Positions 24,265 through 32,831 are shown, counted from the stretch's first letter. The stretch is 59,225 nucleotides of DNA from JABCPE02 sp963520375 (GCA_963520375.1 CAUQQF010000012.1:1-59225); one strand, 5' to 3'. The notes: generated by a model not told the origin, from the sequence alone. A program made the numbers and translations.

Positions 24265-26013
24265 TTATTCGCCAGTGATAAGCTTATGAAGGCTCTGTTT
24301 TAGGCTTTCTATCAGAGCTTTTTTCTCATCTATTTTGTCATAAGTATCTTTTAGCAGAGGATTTTCTCGCGAAGGATTGTTAAAGAAATTGATGTTGTTT
24401 TCTAATTTCACCACTTCCGCCTCTAAATCAGCTATTTGGCTCTTTATTTTTCTTGCTTTATCAGTAAGCTGGGCTTCTGTAAGATTATCTTCTTTTAAGT
24501 CAAATACATTGATTTTGTTTAATTTAAGTTTTTCTTTCAGAACTTTATTAAACTCATTATTGATGCTCATTTTATTTCTTGGAACTTTACCGATGCTGTC
24601 CCAAGAGCTCTTGATTTGCTCTATTTTTTCTACACTTCCTTCCTCATCATTTATTTGCTTTAATTCTTCGAGCAAAGCCTTCTTTTGATGATAATTCTGT
24701 TTCCAATCGTCCGTTGTAGAAGCGTTTTTCTCACGGAAATTATTGAAAAATGTATTACAAGCATCACGGAAATCATTCCACACCTTATTTGCTTGATTTT
24801 TAGGAACATGCCCTATGTTCTTCCAGTCTTCCTGTAACTTCTTAAACAAAGGCACGGCAGTATCCCAATCCTCAGAATGCATGTTGTCCTGCGCGATGGA
24901 AATCAGTTTTTGCTTTTCCTCTAAATTGACATGCTGTGAGTTTTTTAGATTTTTATAAAAATCATTTTTCTTAGCATTAAAGGCTCTAAGCGCAGTTTTG
25001 AACTCCGTCCAGTTTTGGTTGGATAGTTTCTTAGGAACATTACCTAGTTTTAAAAACTCGTTGCGAAGCTGTTCCACTTGTTTTATCGCTTGTTGCCAGT
25101 AGTTATGAGTAAGAGCCTCTTTCGAAGAAGCGAAATCTTTCAGTTTCGCGATGATTTCATTTTTCTTTTCCAAAGCTTTCTGCTGTTCCACTTCTATTTG
25201 AGCCAAAAGTTCGGATTTCCTCTCGTGGATTTTATTAGAAATTTCTTTGAAAACTTCCCAAGTGCTGTCACGAAACTCTTCCGCCACAGGCTCAGCTTCT
25301 TCTTTCCAAAGTCTGTGCAGATATTGCAGCTCATTCAGCGCTTTTTGGACAGAAATTTCGTTTATCAGCTCTTCTGCACGAGCGATAATGCTTTTTCTTT
25401 TTTCTAAATTGTGTGCATATTCCTGCTCGCGGTATTCTTTATTTAAATCCAGCATTTGGTAAAACTGATTCAAATGGTGGAAGTAATTGTGATTCAGGTT
25501 TTTAAATTCAGATTTTGCAACTGCTCCAGCATTTGCCCATTCTTCTTTTATTTCTCTGATTGCACGGAAAAGGTTGGTATTAGGCTCAGTATTGATGTAG
25601 AGATTTTTGAGTTTTTCTATGATTTGGTTTCTCTTTTCCAAATTTTCTTGGTGCTCTTTTTCTTGGTTTTTGTTAAAGGTGTCTAGTTTTTCCTTGAAAA
25701 TACTTACCAAAGCAGAATATTTGGACTGCTCTGGATGTTCATAAGAGAAATCTTCCATATCATTCCCTTCCTCTACGAAATCGTGTTTTTTATCCGCGAT
25801 TTCATCTTGAATAAGGTGATAAGCCTTGTCTTTTAACTGATTGAATTTTTTAGCATGAGCTCCCGCATCTGGCTTGTTTACAATGCTTTCCATTTCAGAC
25901 AAAAGTTCCTTCACAGAGAGCGTATCCAGAGCTGTCTGCTCATTTTCTTCTATTTCTTCGTAAGAATTGATATCTAGAAATTCTTCGTTTTTGTTTTCCA
26001 TTTCTGTACTCAT
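24265..26013 (-). CDS. DUF349 repeat protein
   Basis: The 582-residue protein is almost entirely helical and highly charged. It is built from at least four tandem units of about 75 residues of the DUF349 type, with recurring motifs such as EEWANAGAVAKSEF, QLRNEFLKLGNVPKKL and EDWKNIGHVPKNQANKVW. An acidic N-terminus precedes the repeats. A coiled-coil C-terminus (about 500-582) follows. There is no signal peptide. The biochemical function of DUF349 proteins is unknown; the long helical-repeat shape suggests a scaffold or nucleic-acid-associated protein (inference). It lies behind a terminator downstream of aroE. Confidence 0.88.
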   Translation of the reverse strand: MSTEMENKNEEFLDINSYEEIEENEQTALDTLSVKELLSEMESIVNKPDAGAHAKKFNQLKDKAYHLIQDEIADKKHDFVEEGNDMEDFSYEHPEQSKYSALVSIFKEKLDTFNKNQEKEHQENLEKRNQIIEKLKNLYINTEPNTNLFRAIREIKEEWANAGAVAKSEFKNLNHNYFHHLNQFYQMLDLNKEYREQEYAHNLEKRKSIIARAEELINEISVQKALNELQYLHRLWKEEAEPVAEEFRDSTWEVFKEISNKIHERKSELLAQIEVEQQKALEKKNEIIAKLKDFASSKEALTHNYWQQAIKQVEQLRNEFLKLGNVPKKLSNQNWTEFKTALRAFNAKKNDFYKNLKNSQHVNLEEKQKLISIAQDNMHSEDWDTAVPLFKKLQEDWKNIGHVPKNQANKVWNDFRDACNTFFNNFREKNASTTDDWKQNYHQKKALLEELKQINDEEGSVEKIEQIKSSWDSIGKVPRNKMSINNEFNKVLKEKLKLNKINVFDLKEDNLTEAQLTDKARKIKSQIADLEAEVVKLENNINFFNNPSRENPLLKDTYDKIDEKKALIESLKQSLHKLITGE

Positions 26014-26059
26014 TACAATCAGTTTTTTTGTTTAATACTAAGCTCAAATTTTGAGGATT

Positions 26060-26084
26060 AAAAAAAGCCTCAACATTTCAAGGC
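26060..26084 (-). terminator. Terminator after aroE
   Basis: On the minus strand GCCTT...GAGGC (26084-26067), with two further pairs inside, is followed by seven T residues. The stem is short. Confidence 0.5.
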
Positions 26085-26101
26085 ACTAAATTAAAGGTTT
26101 T

Positions 26102-26824
26102 TTACTTAAAATTCCAAATTTCCCACGCTTTTTCTGCTTGTTGTTCCAGCATAAGAAGTCCATTCATCGTTTCGGCTCCCATTTTATGAGCTTTTCTAAG
26201 GAACTGAGTCTGAGGAGGATTGTAGATTAAATCTATGACTACATGCTGAGAAGAAATCCCACCGAAAGGAAAGGGAAGGCTCTGCTCCACATTAGGAAAA
26301 GTGCCCACTGGCGTACATTGGATGATGATTTTATGTTCTTTTACGATTTCCTCCGAAAGGTTTTCAAAATTAAGTTTGGTTTTCCTTGAAACTATTTGAT
26401 AATCAATGTTGTATTTATCAAAAATATATTTCACAGCCTTTGCGGCTCCTCCGTTTCCTAAAATCAGAGCCTTTTCTGATAGGATTTTTGGGTAAGTCAA
26501 TAAGGATTTTTCAAAACCGAAAACATCGGTATTGTACCCAGTTTTCTTTCCATTTTTGATTAAAATACAATTGACTGCGCCTATTTTTTCGGCTTCATCA
26601 CTGAGTTCATCTAAAAAAGGAATCACCTGTTCTTTGTAGGGAATGGTGACATTCAGTCCTCTGAGATTATCTATGTTAAAGATTTTTTCTACTTCCTCAA
26701 TCTGCTGGATATCAAATAAATCGTACGAGTAATCTGGTAAAGATAACTGGTTGAATTTCTGTTCAAAATATTTTTTTGATAACGAATAGGAAATATTTCT
26801 TCCGATAAGCCCAAATTTCATCAT
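26102..26824 (-). CDS. aroE: Shikimate dehydrogenase
   Basis: AroE reduces 3-dehydroshikimate with NADPH in the shikimate pathway. The 240-residue protein is at the short end of the family, as usual in Bacteroidota. Substrate motifs are GRNISYSLSKKYFE, NVTIPYKE (catalytic Lys) and NTDVFGF. The Rossmann loop is LILGNGGAAKAVKY. NGLLMLEQQAEKAWEIW closes the protein. It is the third gene of the rbfA-lolE-aroE operon, 17 bases after the lolE stop. Start at either of two adjacent Met codons. Cytosolic. Confidence 0.94.
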   Translation of the reverse strand: MMKFGLIGRNISYSLSKKYFEQKFNQLSLPDYSYDLFDIQQIEEVEKIFNIDNLRGLNVTIPYKEQVIPFLDELSDEAEKIGAVNCILIKNGKKTGYNTDVFGFEKSLLTYPKILSEKALILGNGGAAKAVKYIFDKYNIDYQIVSRKTKLNFENLSEEIVKEHKIIIQCTPVGTFPNVEQSLPFPFGGISSQHVVIDLIYNPPQTQFLRKAHKMGAETMNGLLMLEQQAEKAWEIWNFK

Positions 26825-26841
26825 TTTTATTGGCTTTAAAT

Positions 26842-28059
26842 CTAATTAGATGACAGATGATGTCTATTCACTTTGGAGAAAATCCAAGAAACCATCAGTC
26901 CGAAGAAAAACGCTGATGATGTGACAATCAGGTAGTTATATAAAGTTATTTTCACAGGGAAAGGTAAATCCAGCCCTACCGATGCCTTGAAAAAGCCTGT
27001 CTGTATCTGTAAAATACAAGTCAAAGTTCCTAGTATTAGCCCAAAGAAAACGCCTAAACAAACAATCAGTGCGCCTGTATAGAAATAGGTTTTTCTCAGT
27101 TGTGAAAATGTAAAACCTAACGAAATCAGTGATTTAGCTTGTTGTTTTTTGTCGAGTTGCAGAATGATGATTGCACCAGCGAGATTGAATGTCGTAATGA
27201 AAATTACCAAAATAAAAATCAGATAAATAATCAGTTTTTCGGTGTTTATCATCTTCCAAAACGCCTCGTTTTCCTCCATCTGAGTATTGATGTAGATGCT
27301 GTTATCAGCCAAATTTTTCAGCAGAGTTCTTTTTACTGCATCTGCTTGTTCAGAGTTCTTTAGTTTTATAGCGATTTGATAAGCCGAATTTTTTGGGAGA
27401 TTGAGCAGTCTTTGAGTAAGTTCTATTGGAGCAATGATATAGTTGTTAAGTTGTTCATTTTCAGCGAAAATACCTGTTACGAATATAGGTTCTTTGTTGA
27501 AGATATCTTCTTCTTTATTGATGAGTCCTTCTCCTGCTTTTGGGATGAAAATGGTGGCTGTTGTATTGTCATCATCTCCACCAATGGGAATGGCTAATCT
27601 ATTGTTAAGAAGTCCTTCTACAACGACCTCGTTTTGGTATTGAAAGGAAGGATACTCTCCATATATAATGGATTTTTGGATGGGATTTATTTGGGTATAA
27701 ACAGAATCAACACCTTTTAAATAAGCGATTTCTCCATTTTCATTATAATTAAGATAAACTTTTTCCTCTATTACTTTTGAAAATGCCTTTATTTCAGGTT
27801 CTTTTTCTAATACAGAAATGATTTCTTCGGGATTTTTTAGCAGTTTTCCTTCTTTGCTTTTTATGGTTAGATCCGCATGGATATTGTTAATCAGCTCTTT
27901 ATTAAGTTCCTCCAATCCAGAAAAAATAGAAATCACTATAAACATCGCCATTACTGCAATAGTCATAGCTGTAGCGGCCAATCCTGTGATAAAGGACACA
28001 GCTTGGCTGCCTTTTTTAGAAACTATGTATCGAAGAGCGATGTAGAAAGGAGTGTTCAT
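26842..28059 (-). CDS. LolC/LolE-type ABC transporter permease
   Basis: A 405-residue inner-membrane protein with an N-terminal helix (about 15-45, FITGLAATAMTIAVMAMF). A large periplasmic domain (about 50-265) follows, and then three C-terminal helices from about 275 in FtsX order. The start MNTPFYIALRYIVSKKG is the LolC/E signature. The family moves lipoproteins from the inner membrane to the LolA carrier with ATPase LolD. Bacteroidota often have one LolC/E-type permease acting as a homodimer (family knowledge). It begins 2 bases after rbfA, so translation is probably coupled. Confidence 0.85.
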   Translation of the reverse strand: MNTPFYIALRYIVSKKGSQAVSFITGLAATAMTIAVMAMFIVISIFSGLEELNKELINNIHADLTIKSKEGKLLKNPEEIISVLEKEPEIKAFSKVIEEKVYLNYNENGEIAYLKGVDSVYTQINPIQKSIIYGEYPSFQYQNEVVVEGLLNNRLAIPIGGDDDNTTATIFIPKAGEGLINKEEDIFNKEPIFVTGIFAENEQLNNYIIAPIELTQRLLNLPKNSAYQIAIKLKNSEQADAVKRTLLKNLADNSIYINTQMEENEAFWKMINTEKLIIYLIFILVIFITTFNLAGAIIILQLDKKQQAKSLISLGFTFSQLRKTYFYTGALIVCLGVFFGLILGTLTCILQIQTGFFKASVGLDLPFPVKITLYNYLIVTSSAFFFGLMVSWIFSKVNRHHLSSN

Positions 28060-28061
28060 TT

Positions 28062-28421
28062 TTACAGAATAGGGTTGTCTCCTAGACCTTTTAGTTCTCG
28101 TTCTAGTTTTTCTACATCATCCAAAGAAGTATCCAGATAAAAATTGAGCTGAGGGATGGCTCTCACTTGTTTCGCCATTTTTTGCCCAATGAAATTTCTG
28201 TAATATGATTTGTTTTCCTCAATTTCTTTCATCACAGCATCTCTGAAATCCTGAGGGAAAATGCTTAGATAAACTTTAGCTATTCCTAGGTCAGCAGTGA
28301 CTTTTACATCAGATACGCTTACCAATAGGCTTTGTTTGCTGTCTGATGCCTGCTTTCTAAAAAGTTCTGCCAGGTCTTCTTGTATGATTTGTGCTACTTT
28401 TCTTTGTCTGTTACTTTCCAT
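28062..28421 (-). CDS. rbfA: Ribosome-binding factor A
   Basis: RbfA helps mature the 30S subunit at the 5' end of 16S rRNA. The start is ATG 28421 (MESNRQRKVAQIIQEDLAEL). The upstream in-frame TTG lies inside the promoter box and is rejected. The 119-residue KH-like protein shows VSVSDVKVTADLGIAKVYLS and a C-terminal IPQLNFYLDTSLDDVEKLE, both standard. It is first in the rbfA-lolE-aroE operon. Only six bases separate the TTTG of the -7 box from the ATG, so the mRNA is probably almost leaderless. Confidence 0.94.
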   Translation of the reverse strand: MESNRQRKVAQIIQEDLAELFRKQASDSKQSLLVSVSDVKVTADLGIAKVYLSIFPQDFRDAVMKEIEENKSYYRNFIGQKMAKQVRAIPQLNFYLDTSLDDVEKLERELKGLGDNPIL

Positions 28422-28427
28422 ATCCTG

Positions 28428-28435
28428 CAAAGATA
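28428..28435 (-). promoter_or_regulatory. -7 box of the rbfA operon promoter
   Basis: CAAAGATA on plus reads TATCTTTG on minus, a perfect match. It ends six bases before the ATG, predicting transcription to start at or within a few bases of the start codon. Confidence 0.6.
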
Positions 28436-28476
28436 ATATTTATTTAATCTATTGGATGTAATTTATGAAAAAAAAC

Positions 28477-28506
28477 TTGCTTTTAATAAATAAATTTTTA
28501 CTTTTG
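28477..28506 (+). promoter_or_regulatory. mscL promoter
   Basis: TTG at 28477-28479 and TACTTTTG at 28499-28506 are spaced by 19 bases. They support ATG 28528 over an upstream in-frame ATG at 28465. Confidence 0.55.
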
Positions 28507-28527
28507 TGCAAATTAAAAAATGCATTT

Positions 28528-28902
28528 ATGAGTTTTATTAAAGAATTTAAAGAATTTGCCATTAAAGGAAATGTGGTAGATATGGCGGTAGGGGTGATTA
28601 TTGGAGGAGCTTTTGGTAAGATAGTGAGCTCTTTTATAGAAGATGTTATTACACCTCTTCTTCTTACTCCAGCTTTGGAAGCTGCTAATTTGAAGAATAT
28701 TGAAGAATTGACTCTTTTTGGAGGGGTTAAGTATGGAATGTTTCTTTCAGCGGTAATCAATTTTGTTATCATTGCTTTCATCTTATTTATGATGATAAAG
28801 GGAATTAATAAACTTAAAAACGAAAAACCAGCTGATGAGCCAGCAGCTCCTACACAAGAGGAATTATTGGCTGAAATTAGAGATTTATTGAAAAATAAAT
28901 AA
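28528..28902 (+). CDS. mscL: Large-conductance mechanosensitive channel
   Basis: MscL opens under membrane tension to release solutes during osmotic downshock. The start ATG 28528 gives 124 residues beginning SFIKEFKEFAIKGNVVDMAVGVIIGGAFGKIVSS. These are the N-terminal helix and TM1 with its Gly-rich pore lining (shown here as spaced motifs KEFAIKGN, VGVIIGGAFG). TM2 spans about 72-95 (FLSAVINFVIIAFILFMMIK). A cytoplasmic helix ends in EELLAEIRDLLKNK. Single gene with its own promoter and terminator; inner membrane pentamer. Confidence 0.95.
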   Translation: MSFIKEFKEFAIKGNVVDMAVGVIIGGAFGKIVSSFIEDVITPLLLTPALEAANLKNIEELTLFGGVKYGMFLSAVINFVIIAFILFMMIKGINKLKNEKPADEPAAPTQEELLAEIRDLLKNK

Positions 28903-28935
28903 ACAAATTTTCATTCATAAAAGTTTAAAATTCAC

Positions 28936-28969
28936 AAAAAAATCCTCTCAAATTTGAGAGGATTTTTTT
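28936..28969. terminator. Bidirectional terminator between mscL and threonine dehydrogenase
   Basis: A perfect palindrome, AAAAAAATCCTCTCAAA and its reverse complement, provides A and T tracts for both convergent genes. Its right end overlaps the dehydrogenase stop codon region. Confidence 0.85.
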
Positions 28970-29927
28970 ATTTCTTTAGTTTTATGGATAGGTTCTTTAT
29001 CATATCTTCGGACATTTCTTCTATTCCAAATTTATAGTTCAGTCCCCAGTCTCTTTTAGCTACGCTGTCATCTATGCTTTTTGGCCAGCTTTCTGCTATT
29101 TTTTGTCTAAAATCAGGTTCATAAGAGATTTCAAAATCAGGAATTATTTTTTTGATTTCCTCTGCTAATTCTTCTGGCGTGAAGGATATTCCGCCCAAGT
29201 TATAAGATGTTCTTACAGAGATGCTTTCGCTAGGAGCTTCCATTAGTTTTATTGTTGCATCTAAGGCATCTTCCATGTATAGCATAGGCATGGCGGTTCC
29301 TTTTTGGATAAAACTTGTGTATTTTCCTTTTTCTATTGCTTCATAGAAAATTTCTACGGCGTAGTCCGTAGTTCCTCCACCTGCAGGAGTCTGCCATGAT
29401 ATCAGACCAGGGTATCGGATGCTTCTGATGTCTACATTATGTTTTTGGTGATAGTATTCACAGAGTTTTTCACCTGCTACTTTGGTTACTCCATAGATAG
29501 TAGATGGGTTGAGAGCGACTTCTTGTTCTACATTATAAGGAGAAATTCCTCTTCCAAAAACAGCGATAGAACTTGGCCAAAATATCTTTTTGATTAGTCC
29601 ATTTTTCGCTATTTCGCATAGATGAAGTAGAGGATCTAAATTTACATTCCAAGCCAAAAGAGGCTGTTTTTCGGAAGTTCCTGATAGGAGGGAAGCGAGG
29701 TGATAGACAGTAGTGATATTGTATTCTTTAATGATTTTTTCTAATTCTTGGTGGTCAGTAACATCTAGTTTTATGTATTTTCCAGCGCTGTCTAGTCCTT
29801 CTTTTATATAAAGGTCAGAAGCTATTATGTTTTTTTTTCCATATACGCTGGCAAGTTTTGTTACTAATTCACTTCCTATTTGTCCATTGGCTCCAGTGAT
29901 GAGAATTTTCTCCGTGTGTTCTTCCAT
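28968..29927 (-). CDS. L-threonine 3-dehydrogenase, SDR (epimerase-like) type
   Basis: The 319-residue extended SDR has the NAD site ILITGANGQIGSEL (about 8-21) and the catalytic YGVTK. Internal motifs are WNVNLDPLLHL, FWPSSIAVFG, RYPGLISWQT and AGGGTTDYAVEIFY. These are characteristic of the flavobacterial-type threonine dehydrogenase, which oxidises threonine to 2-amino-3-ketobutyrate. This is distinct from the zinc-dependent Tdh. No aminoketobutyrate ligase gene is adjacent. Cytosolic; single gene. A related UDP-sugar epimerase is the alternative but fits the motifs less well. Confidence 0.85.
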   Translation of the reverse strand: MEEHTEKILITGANGQIGSELVTKLASVYGKKNIIASDLYIKEGLDSAGKYIKLDVTDHQELEKIIKEYNITTVYHLASLLSGTSEKQPLLAWNVNLDPLLHLCEIAKNGLIKKIFWPSSIAVFGRGISPYNVEQEVALNPSTIYGVTKVAGEKLCEYYHQKHNVDIRSIRYPGLISWQTPAGGGTTDYAVEIFYEAIEKGKYTSFIQKGTAMPMLYMEDALDATIKLMEAPSESISVRTSYNLGGISFTPEELAEEIKKIIPDFEISYEPDFRQKIAESWPKSIDDSVAKRDWGLNYKFGIEEMSEDMIKNLSIKLKK

Positions 29928-29979
29928 TTTTATTCGTATTTTTCAGCAACGAAATTAAGAAAAATTCAAAAGATAAAAA

Positions 29980-30021
29980 AGTAAAAAACAAAAAACCTTT
30001 AACTATAAAGTTAAAGGTTTT
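29980..30021 (-). terminator. Terminator after tRNA-Lys
   Basis: AAAACCTTTAACT (29992-30004), loop ATAA, AGTTAAAGGTTTT (30009-30021); on the minus strand a long T-rich run follows. It separates the tRNA from the dehydrogenase. Confidence 0.8.
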
Positions 30022-30079
30022 AAACACCAAATCACAAAATATTAATATGAAAAAAATTACTATTTTCTATTTATAAAAG

Positions 30080-30152
30080 TGACCTGGCTGGGATTCGAAC
30101 CCAGGACCCATACATTAAAAGTGTATTGCTCTACCAGCTGAGCTACCAGGTC
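30080..30152 (-). tRNA. tRNA-Lys (anticodon TTT)
   Basis: On the minus strand a 73-base cloverleaf is visible. The acceptor stem is GACCTGG/CCAGGTC with discriminator A. The D arm is GCTCAGCTGGTAGAGC, the anticodon loop is CTTTTAA with anticodon TTT, and the T arm contains GGTTCGAATCC. CCA is not encoded in the DNA. It stands alone with its own promoter and terminator. Confidence 0.96.
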
Positions 30153-30187
30153 TCCATCATTACTGTGTCAGTAATTTTTGAGTGGTG

Positions 30188-30217
30188 CAAAGATAGGTAT
30201 TTTTTTTTATTATCAAA
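30188..30217 (-). promoter_or_regulatory. tRNA-Lys promoter
   Basis: On the minus strand TTTG (30217-30214) and TATCTTTG (30195-30188) are spaced by 18 bases, about 35 bases upstream of the tRNA 5' end. Confidence 0.55.
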
Positions 30218-30249
30218 ATTTTTTATCAAATTTGTTGAAAATTTTTATC

Positions 30250-30792
30250 ATGATAATTACACTTATGGGGTATATGGGAAGTGGTAAGTCTGTTATTTCC
30301 AAAGAGTTAGGTTCTAAATTAGGCTTTAAAAATATTGACTTAGATAATGAAATTTCTAGTGAAATAAGACTGTCTATTCCTGAAATTTTCCAAAAAAAAG
30401 GAGAATTATTCTTTAGAAAAAAGGAAAAAGAGATTTTGGAAAGGGTTTTGAGCATGCAAGAAGATGTAGTTTTGAGTCTGGGAGGAGGTACGCCGTGCTA
30501 TTATAATAACATAGATCTTATAAATGAAAGATCGGTGAGTGTTTATTTGGTGGCTAATGTCAATACCTTGGTGAAAAATCTTCTGTATGAAAGAGAAAAA
30601 AGGCCTCTGATAGCGGGAATAAAGGAAGAGGAATTACCTAATTTCATAGGGCAGCATCTCATGGAAAGGAATCATTACTACTCTAAAGCAAAGGTTGCAG
30701 TAATGGTGAATAACTGGGATCTTGATAGAATTGTTAGTGATATTTTGACTGAGATAGAAAAATTGGGTTATGAAATCAAAGATAAAAACTGA
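30250..30792 (+). CDS. aroK: Shikimate kinase
   Basis: AroK phosphorylates shikimate. The start is ATG 30250 (MIITLMGYMGSGKSVISKEL), giving 180 residues; the longer frame upstream overlaps promoter sequence. Walker A is GYMGSGKS (7-14). The shikimate-binding DLDNEI carries the Asp pair, FFRKKEKEIL follows, then Walker B-like LSLGGGTPCY and the lid REKRPLI. The length is normal. It is transcribed divergently from tRNA-Lys and is not near aroE. Cytosolic. Confidence 0.93.
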   Translation: MIITLMGYMGSGKSVISKELGSKLGFKNIDLDNEISSEIRLSIPEIFQKKGELFFRKKEKEILERVLSMQEDVVLSLGGGTPCYYNNIDLINERSVSVYLVANVNTLVKNLLYEREKRPLIAGIKEEELPNFIGQHLMERNHYYSKAKVAVMVNNWDLDRIVSDILTEIEKLGYEIKDKN

Positions 30793-30815
30793 TCAAAATA
30801 TCAAGTATGTATTCG

Positions 30816-30868
30816 TAAAAAAAACCGAAAGCCAATAATTATAGATTTAATATAATATTGACTTTCGG
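30816..30868 (-). terminator. Terminator of the small coiled-coil gene
   Basis: CCGAAAGCCAAT (30825-30836) pairs with ATTGACTTTCGG (30857-30868) with one mismatch. On the minus strand eight or nine T residues follow. Confidence 0.65.
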
Positions 30869-30882
30869 CGTAGTATAATCAT

Positions 30883-31194
30883 TTATCGTTTATCCTCTAT
30901 TCCAAATTTTCCCCAAAGACTAGGTTCTATATCTAGTTTTACTCTTTTTTTCATTTGGGAATAGAGTTTGTCTAATTCTTTTAGTTTAGAGTTTATATCC
31001 TCTGTTTTTTTCTTGGATTCTGCCTTTAATCCTTCGTTTTCACTATTTAAAGTTTCTATTTTTTCTCTTAAAGTTTCTAAATTAAGAATAGTATCATCTG
31101 TAATTCCAGCAGGAAGATTAGATTTTATCTTTTTTAGTCCATCTATTAGAACTTTAGCATTTGTTATTTTTTGAGAATATGTTTTTGTAGCCAT
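30883..31194 (-). CDS. Unrecognised small coiled-coil protein
   Basis: A 103-residue cytosolic protein, very rich in Lys and Glu. The first 40 residues are a helix with KVLIDGLKKIKSNLPAGITDD. Residues about 42-85 show heptad spacing typical of a coiled coil (LETLREKIETLNSENEGLK). It ends in WGKFGIEDKR. No family was recognised. It sits with another unknown gene in a patch that is much more AT-rich than its surroundings, so it may be an acquired gene. Confidence 0.6.
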   Translation of the reverse strand: MATKTYSQKITNAKVLIDGLKKIKSNLPAGITDDTILNLETLREKIETLNSENEGLKAESKKKTEDINSKLKELDKLYSQMKKRVKLDIEPSLWGKFGIEDKR

Positions 31195-31240
31195 ATTTAT
31201 TATTTTATATTTCTATATAAAGTATTTTTAATATATATTA

Positions 31241-31675
31241 TTAACTCCAATAAGTTTTAGTTTTATCAGCTTTATATATATACTTATTTTCTAAAATTCT
31301 ATCTACTTTATATGTAGTATTTTCTATTTCGCTTAAATTTTCATATCTAATAGCAACTATATTATTATCAATAGTATTATAATTAGATAATTTTTCTTCT
31401 AATTCACTATAATTTTTATTAAATATAGATAGATTTATATCATTTATAGATTTATTTTTCTTTATTCTATATTCTTTATTATTATATTGGAAAATTTCAA
31501 TATGAATAGGTTTTTGATTTTCAATTTTTATAATGTTTTTATTATTAGAATCAAAATTAAAATCTTTTTTACTTATAATTTTATTTTCATTTTTATTTTT
31601 TGCATCATTATTATTTTCTTGTGAATAAAAAAATGAAACTGTAAAAACAGATAATATTGAAATTGTCTTTTTCAT
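31241..31675 (-). CDS. Unrecognised small exported protein, extremely AT-rich
   Basis: The start is ATG 31675 (MKKTISILSVFTVSFFYSQ), a good signal peptide, supported by a -7 box TATATTTG on the minus strand (31709-31716). The mature part (about 125 residues) is dominated by Asn, Lys and Ile, including NNNDAKNKNENK. It has no recognised domain. Its codons are almost all A/T-ending, far more than in the flanking kdsA and aroK genes, which suggests recent acquisition or relaxed constraint. Confidence 0.6.
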   Translation of the reverse strand: MKKTISILSVFTVSFFYSQENNNDAKNKNENKIISKKDFNFDSNNKNIIKIENQKPIHIEIFQYNNKEYRIKKNKSINDINLSIFNKNYSELEEKLSNYNTIDNNIVAIRYENLSEIENTTYKVDRILENKYIYKADKTKTYWS

Positions 31676-31964
31676 AGTATTTTTAATTTTAAGTTTAATT
31701 TTATTTTGCAAATATAAATAAAAAAATTATATAAATATAACTTTTTAAAAATATTTTCAATTTTTTTTAAATGATAAGTTATATTTATACTATTTAAGTA
31801 TTATAATTTAAAATATTTATATAATTTTAATCTATCATGATATTATTTTATTATATTTGTATATAGATATTCAAAAAAAATATCTCCCCAAATCATTTGG
31901 GAAGATACCTTTATTATTTTAGTAGATTATTTTTATATAACCTAAGATATATTTTTCTTAAAAA
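31676..31964. other. AT-rich intergenic stretch with kdsA terminator
   Basis: No gene was found. It holds the promoter of the exported AT-rich protein (left end). On the right is a hairpin at 31881-31907 (TATCTCCCCAAA / TTTGGGAAGATA, one mismatch) that is followed on the minus strand by eight T residues and should end kdsA transcription. The rest is long A/T runs without clear structure. Confidence 0.65.
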
Positions 31965-32774
31965 TTAAATAATAGCTTCTCTTATTTTGGTTAATTTAGC
32001 TAAAAGATTATCTAATTTATCAAGTTGAAGCATATTTGCTCCATCGGATTTAGCTTCAGAAGGATTAGGATGTGTTTCTATGAATATTCCATCAGCTCCT
32101 ACAGCAATTCCTGCTTTTGCAATAGTTTCTATAAGTTCTGGTCTGCCGCCAGTAACTCCACTTTCTTGATTGGGTTGTTGTAATGAGTGTGTGATATCAA
32201 GAATTACAGGAGCATATTGTTTCATAATAGGAATTCCACGATAATCTACAATCAGGTCTGTATATCCGAAAGAATTTCCTCGTTCTATGATGGCTGTTTT
32301 TTCGTTTCCAGAGTCTTTTACTTTCTGCACGGCAAATTTCATGGCTTCTGGCGATAGGAATTGCCCTTTTTTCAGAGTTACGACCTTGTTGGTTTTAGCG
32401 GCAGCTACCAAAAGATCAGTCTGTCTAACCAGAAAGGCTGGGATTTGTAATACATCTACGAACTGAGCTGCCAGCTCGGCGTGTGCATTTTCGTGGATGT
32501 CCGTGGTGGTAGGAATGTTGAAGGTTTCACCGACTTTTTTCAGAATTTGAAGTGCTTTTTCATCGCCTATTCCTGTGAAAGAATCCACACGAGAGCGGTT
32601 GGCTTTTTTGAAACTCCCTTTGAAAATGTAGGGAATTTTATATTTATCAGTGATTTTGATAACGGTTTCGGCTATTCTCATCGCCATATCTTCGTTTTCT
32701 ATGGCGCATGGACCAGCTATTAAAAAGAAATTTTTAGAATCTTTGTGGCTGATGTTTGATAAATGCTGTATCAT
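31965..32774 (-). CDS. kdsA: 3-deoxy-8-phosphooctulonate (Kdo-8-P) synthase
   Basis: KdsA condenses PEP with arabinose-5-phosphate to make Kdo-8-P for the lipopolysaccharide core. The 269-residue protein has FFLIAGPCAIEN, IFKGSFKKANRSR, TTDIHE, LKKGQFLSPEAM, ERGNSFGY and DGIFIETHPNPSEAKSDGANM. The Cys in AGPC marks the metal-dependent class (metal-independent enzymes have Asn there). The -7 box TATATTTG (minus, 32796-32803) precedes it. Cytosolic; the gene is bounded by terminators on both sides. Confidence 0.95.
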   Translation of the reverse strand: MIQHLSNISHKDSKNFFLIAGPCAIENEDMAMRIAETVIKITDKYKIPYIFKGSFKKANRSRVDSFTGIGDEKALQILKKVGETFNIPTTTDIHENAHAELAAQFVDVLQIPAFLVRQTDLLVAAAKTNKVVTLKKGQFLSPEAMKFAVQKVKDSGNEKTAIIERGNSFGYTDLIVDYRGIPIMKQYAPVILDITHSLQQPNQESGVTGGRPELIETIAKAGIAVGADGIFIETHPNPSEAKSDGANMLQLDKLDNLLAKLTKIREAII

Positions 32775-32831
32775 ATATATGTATTTAAATTTTCACAAAT
32801 ATAGGTTTAATTTTAATAAATATTCAATAGA

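Noticed and set aside
28428..28430. In-frame TTG (minus) as rbfA start
   Set aside because: It is part of the -7 box TATCTTTG; the ATG at 28421 begins the conserved protein.
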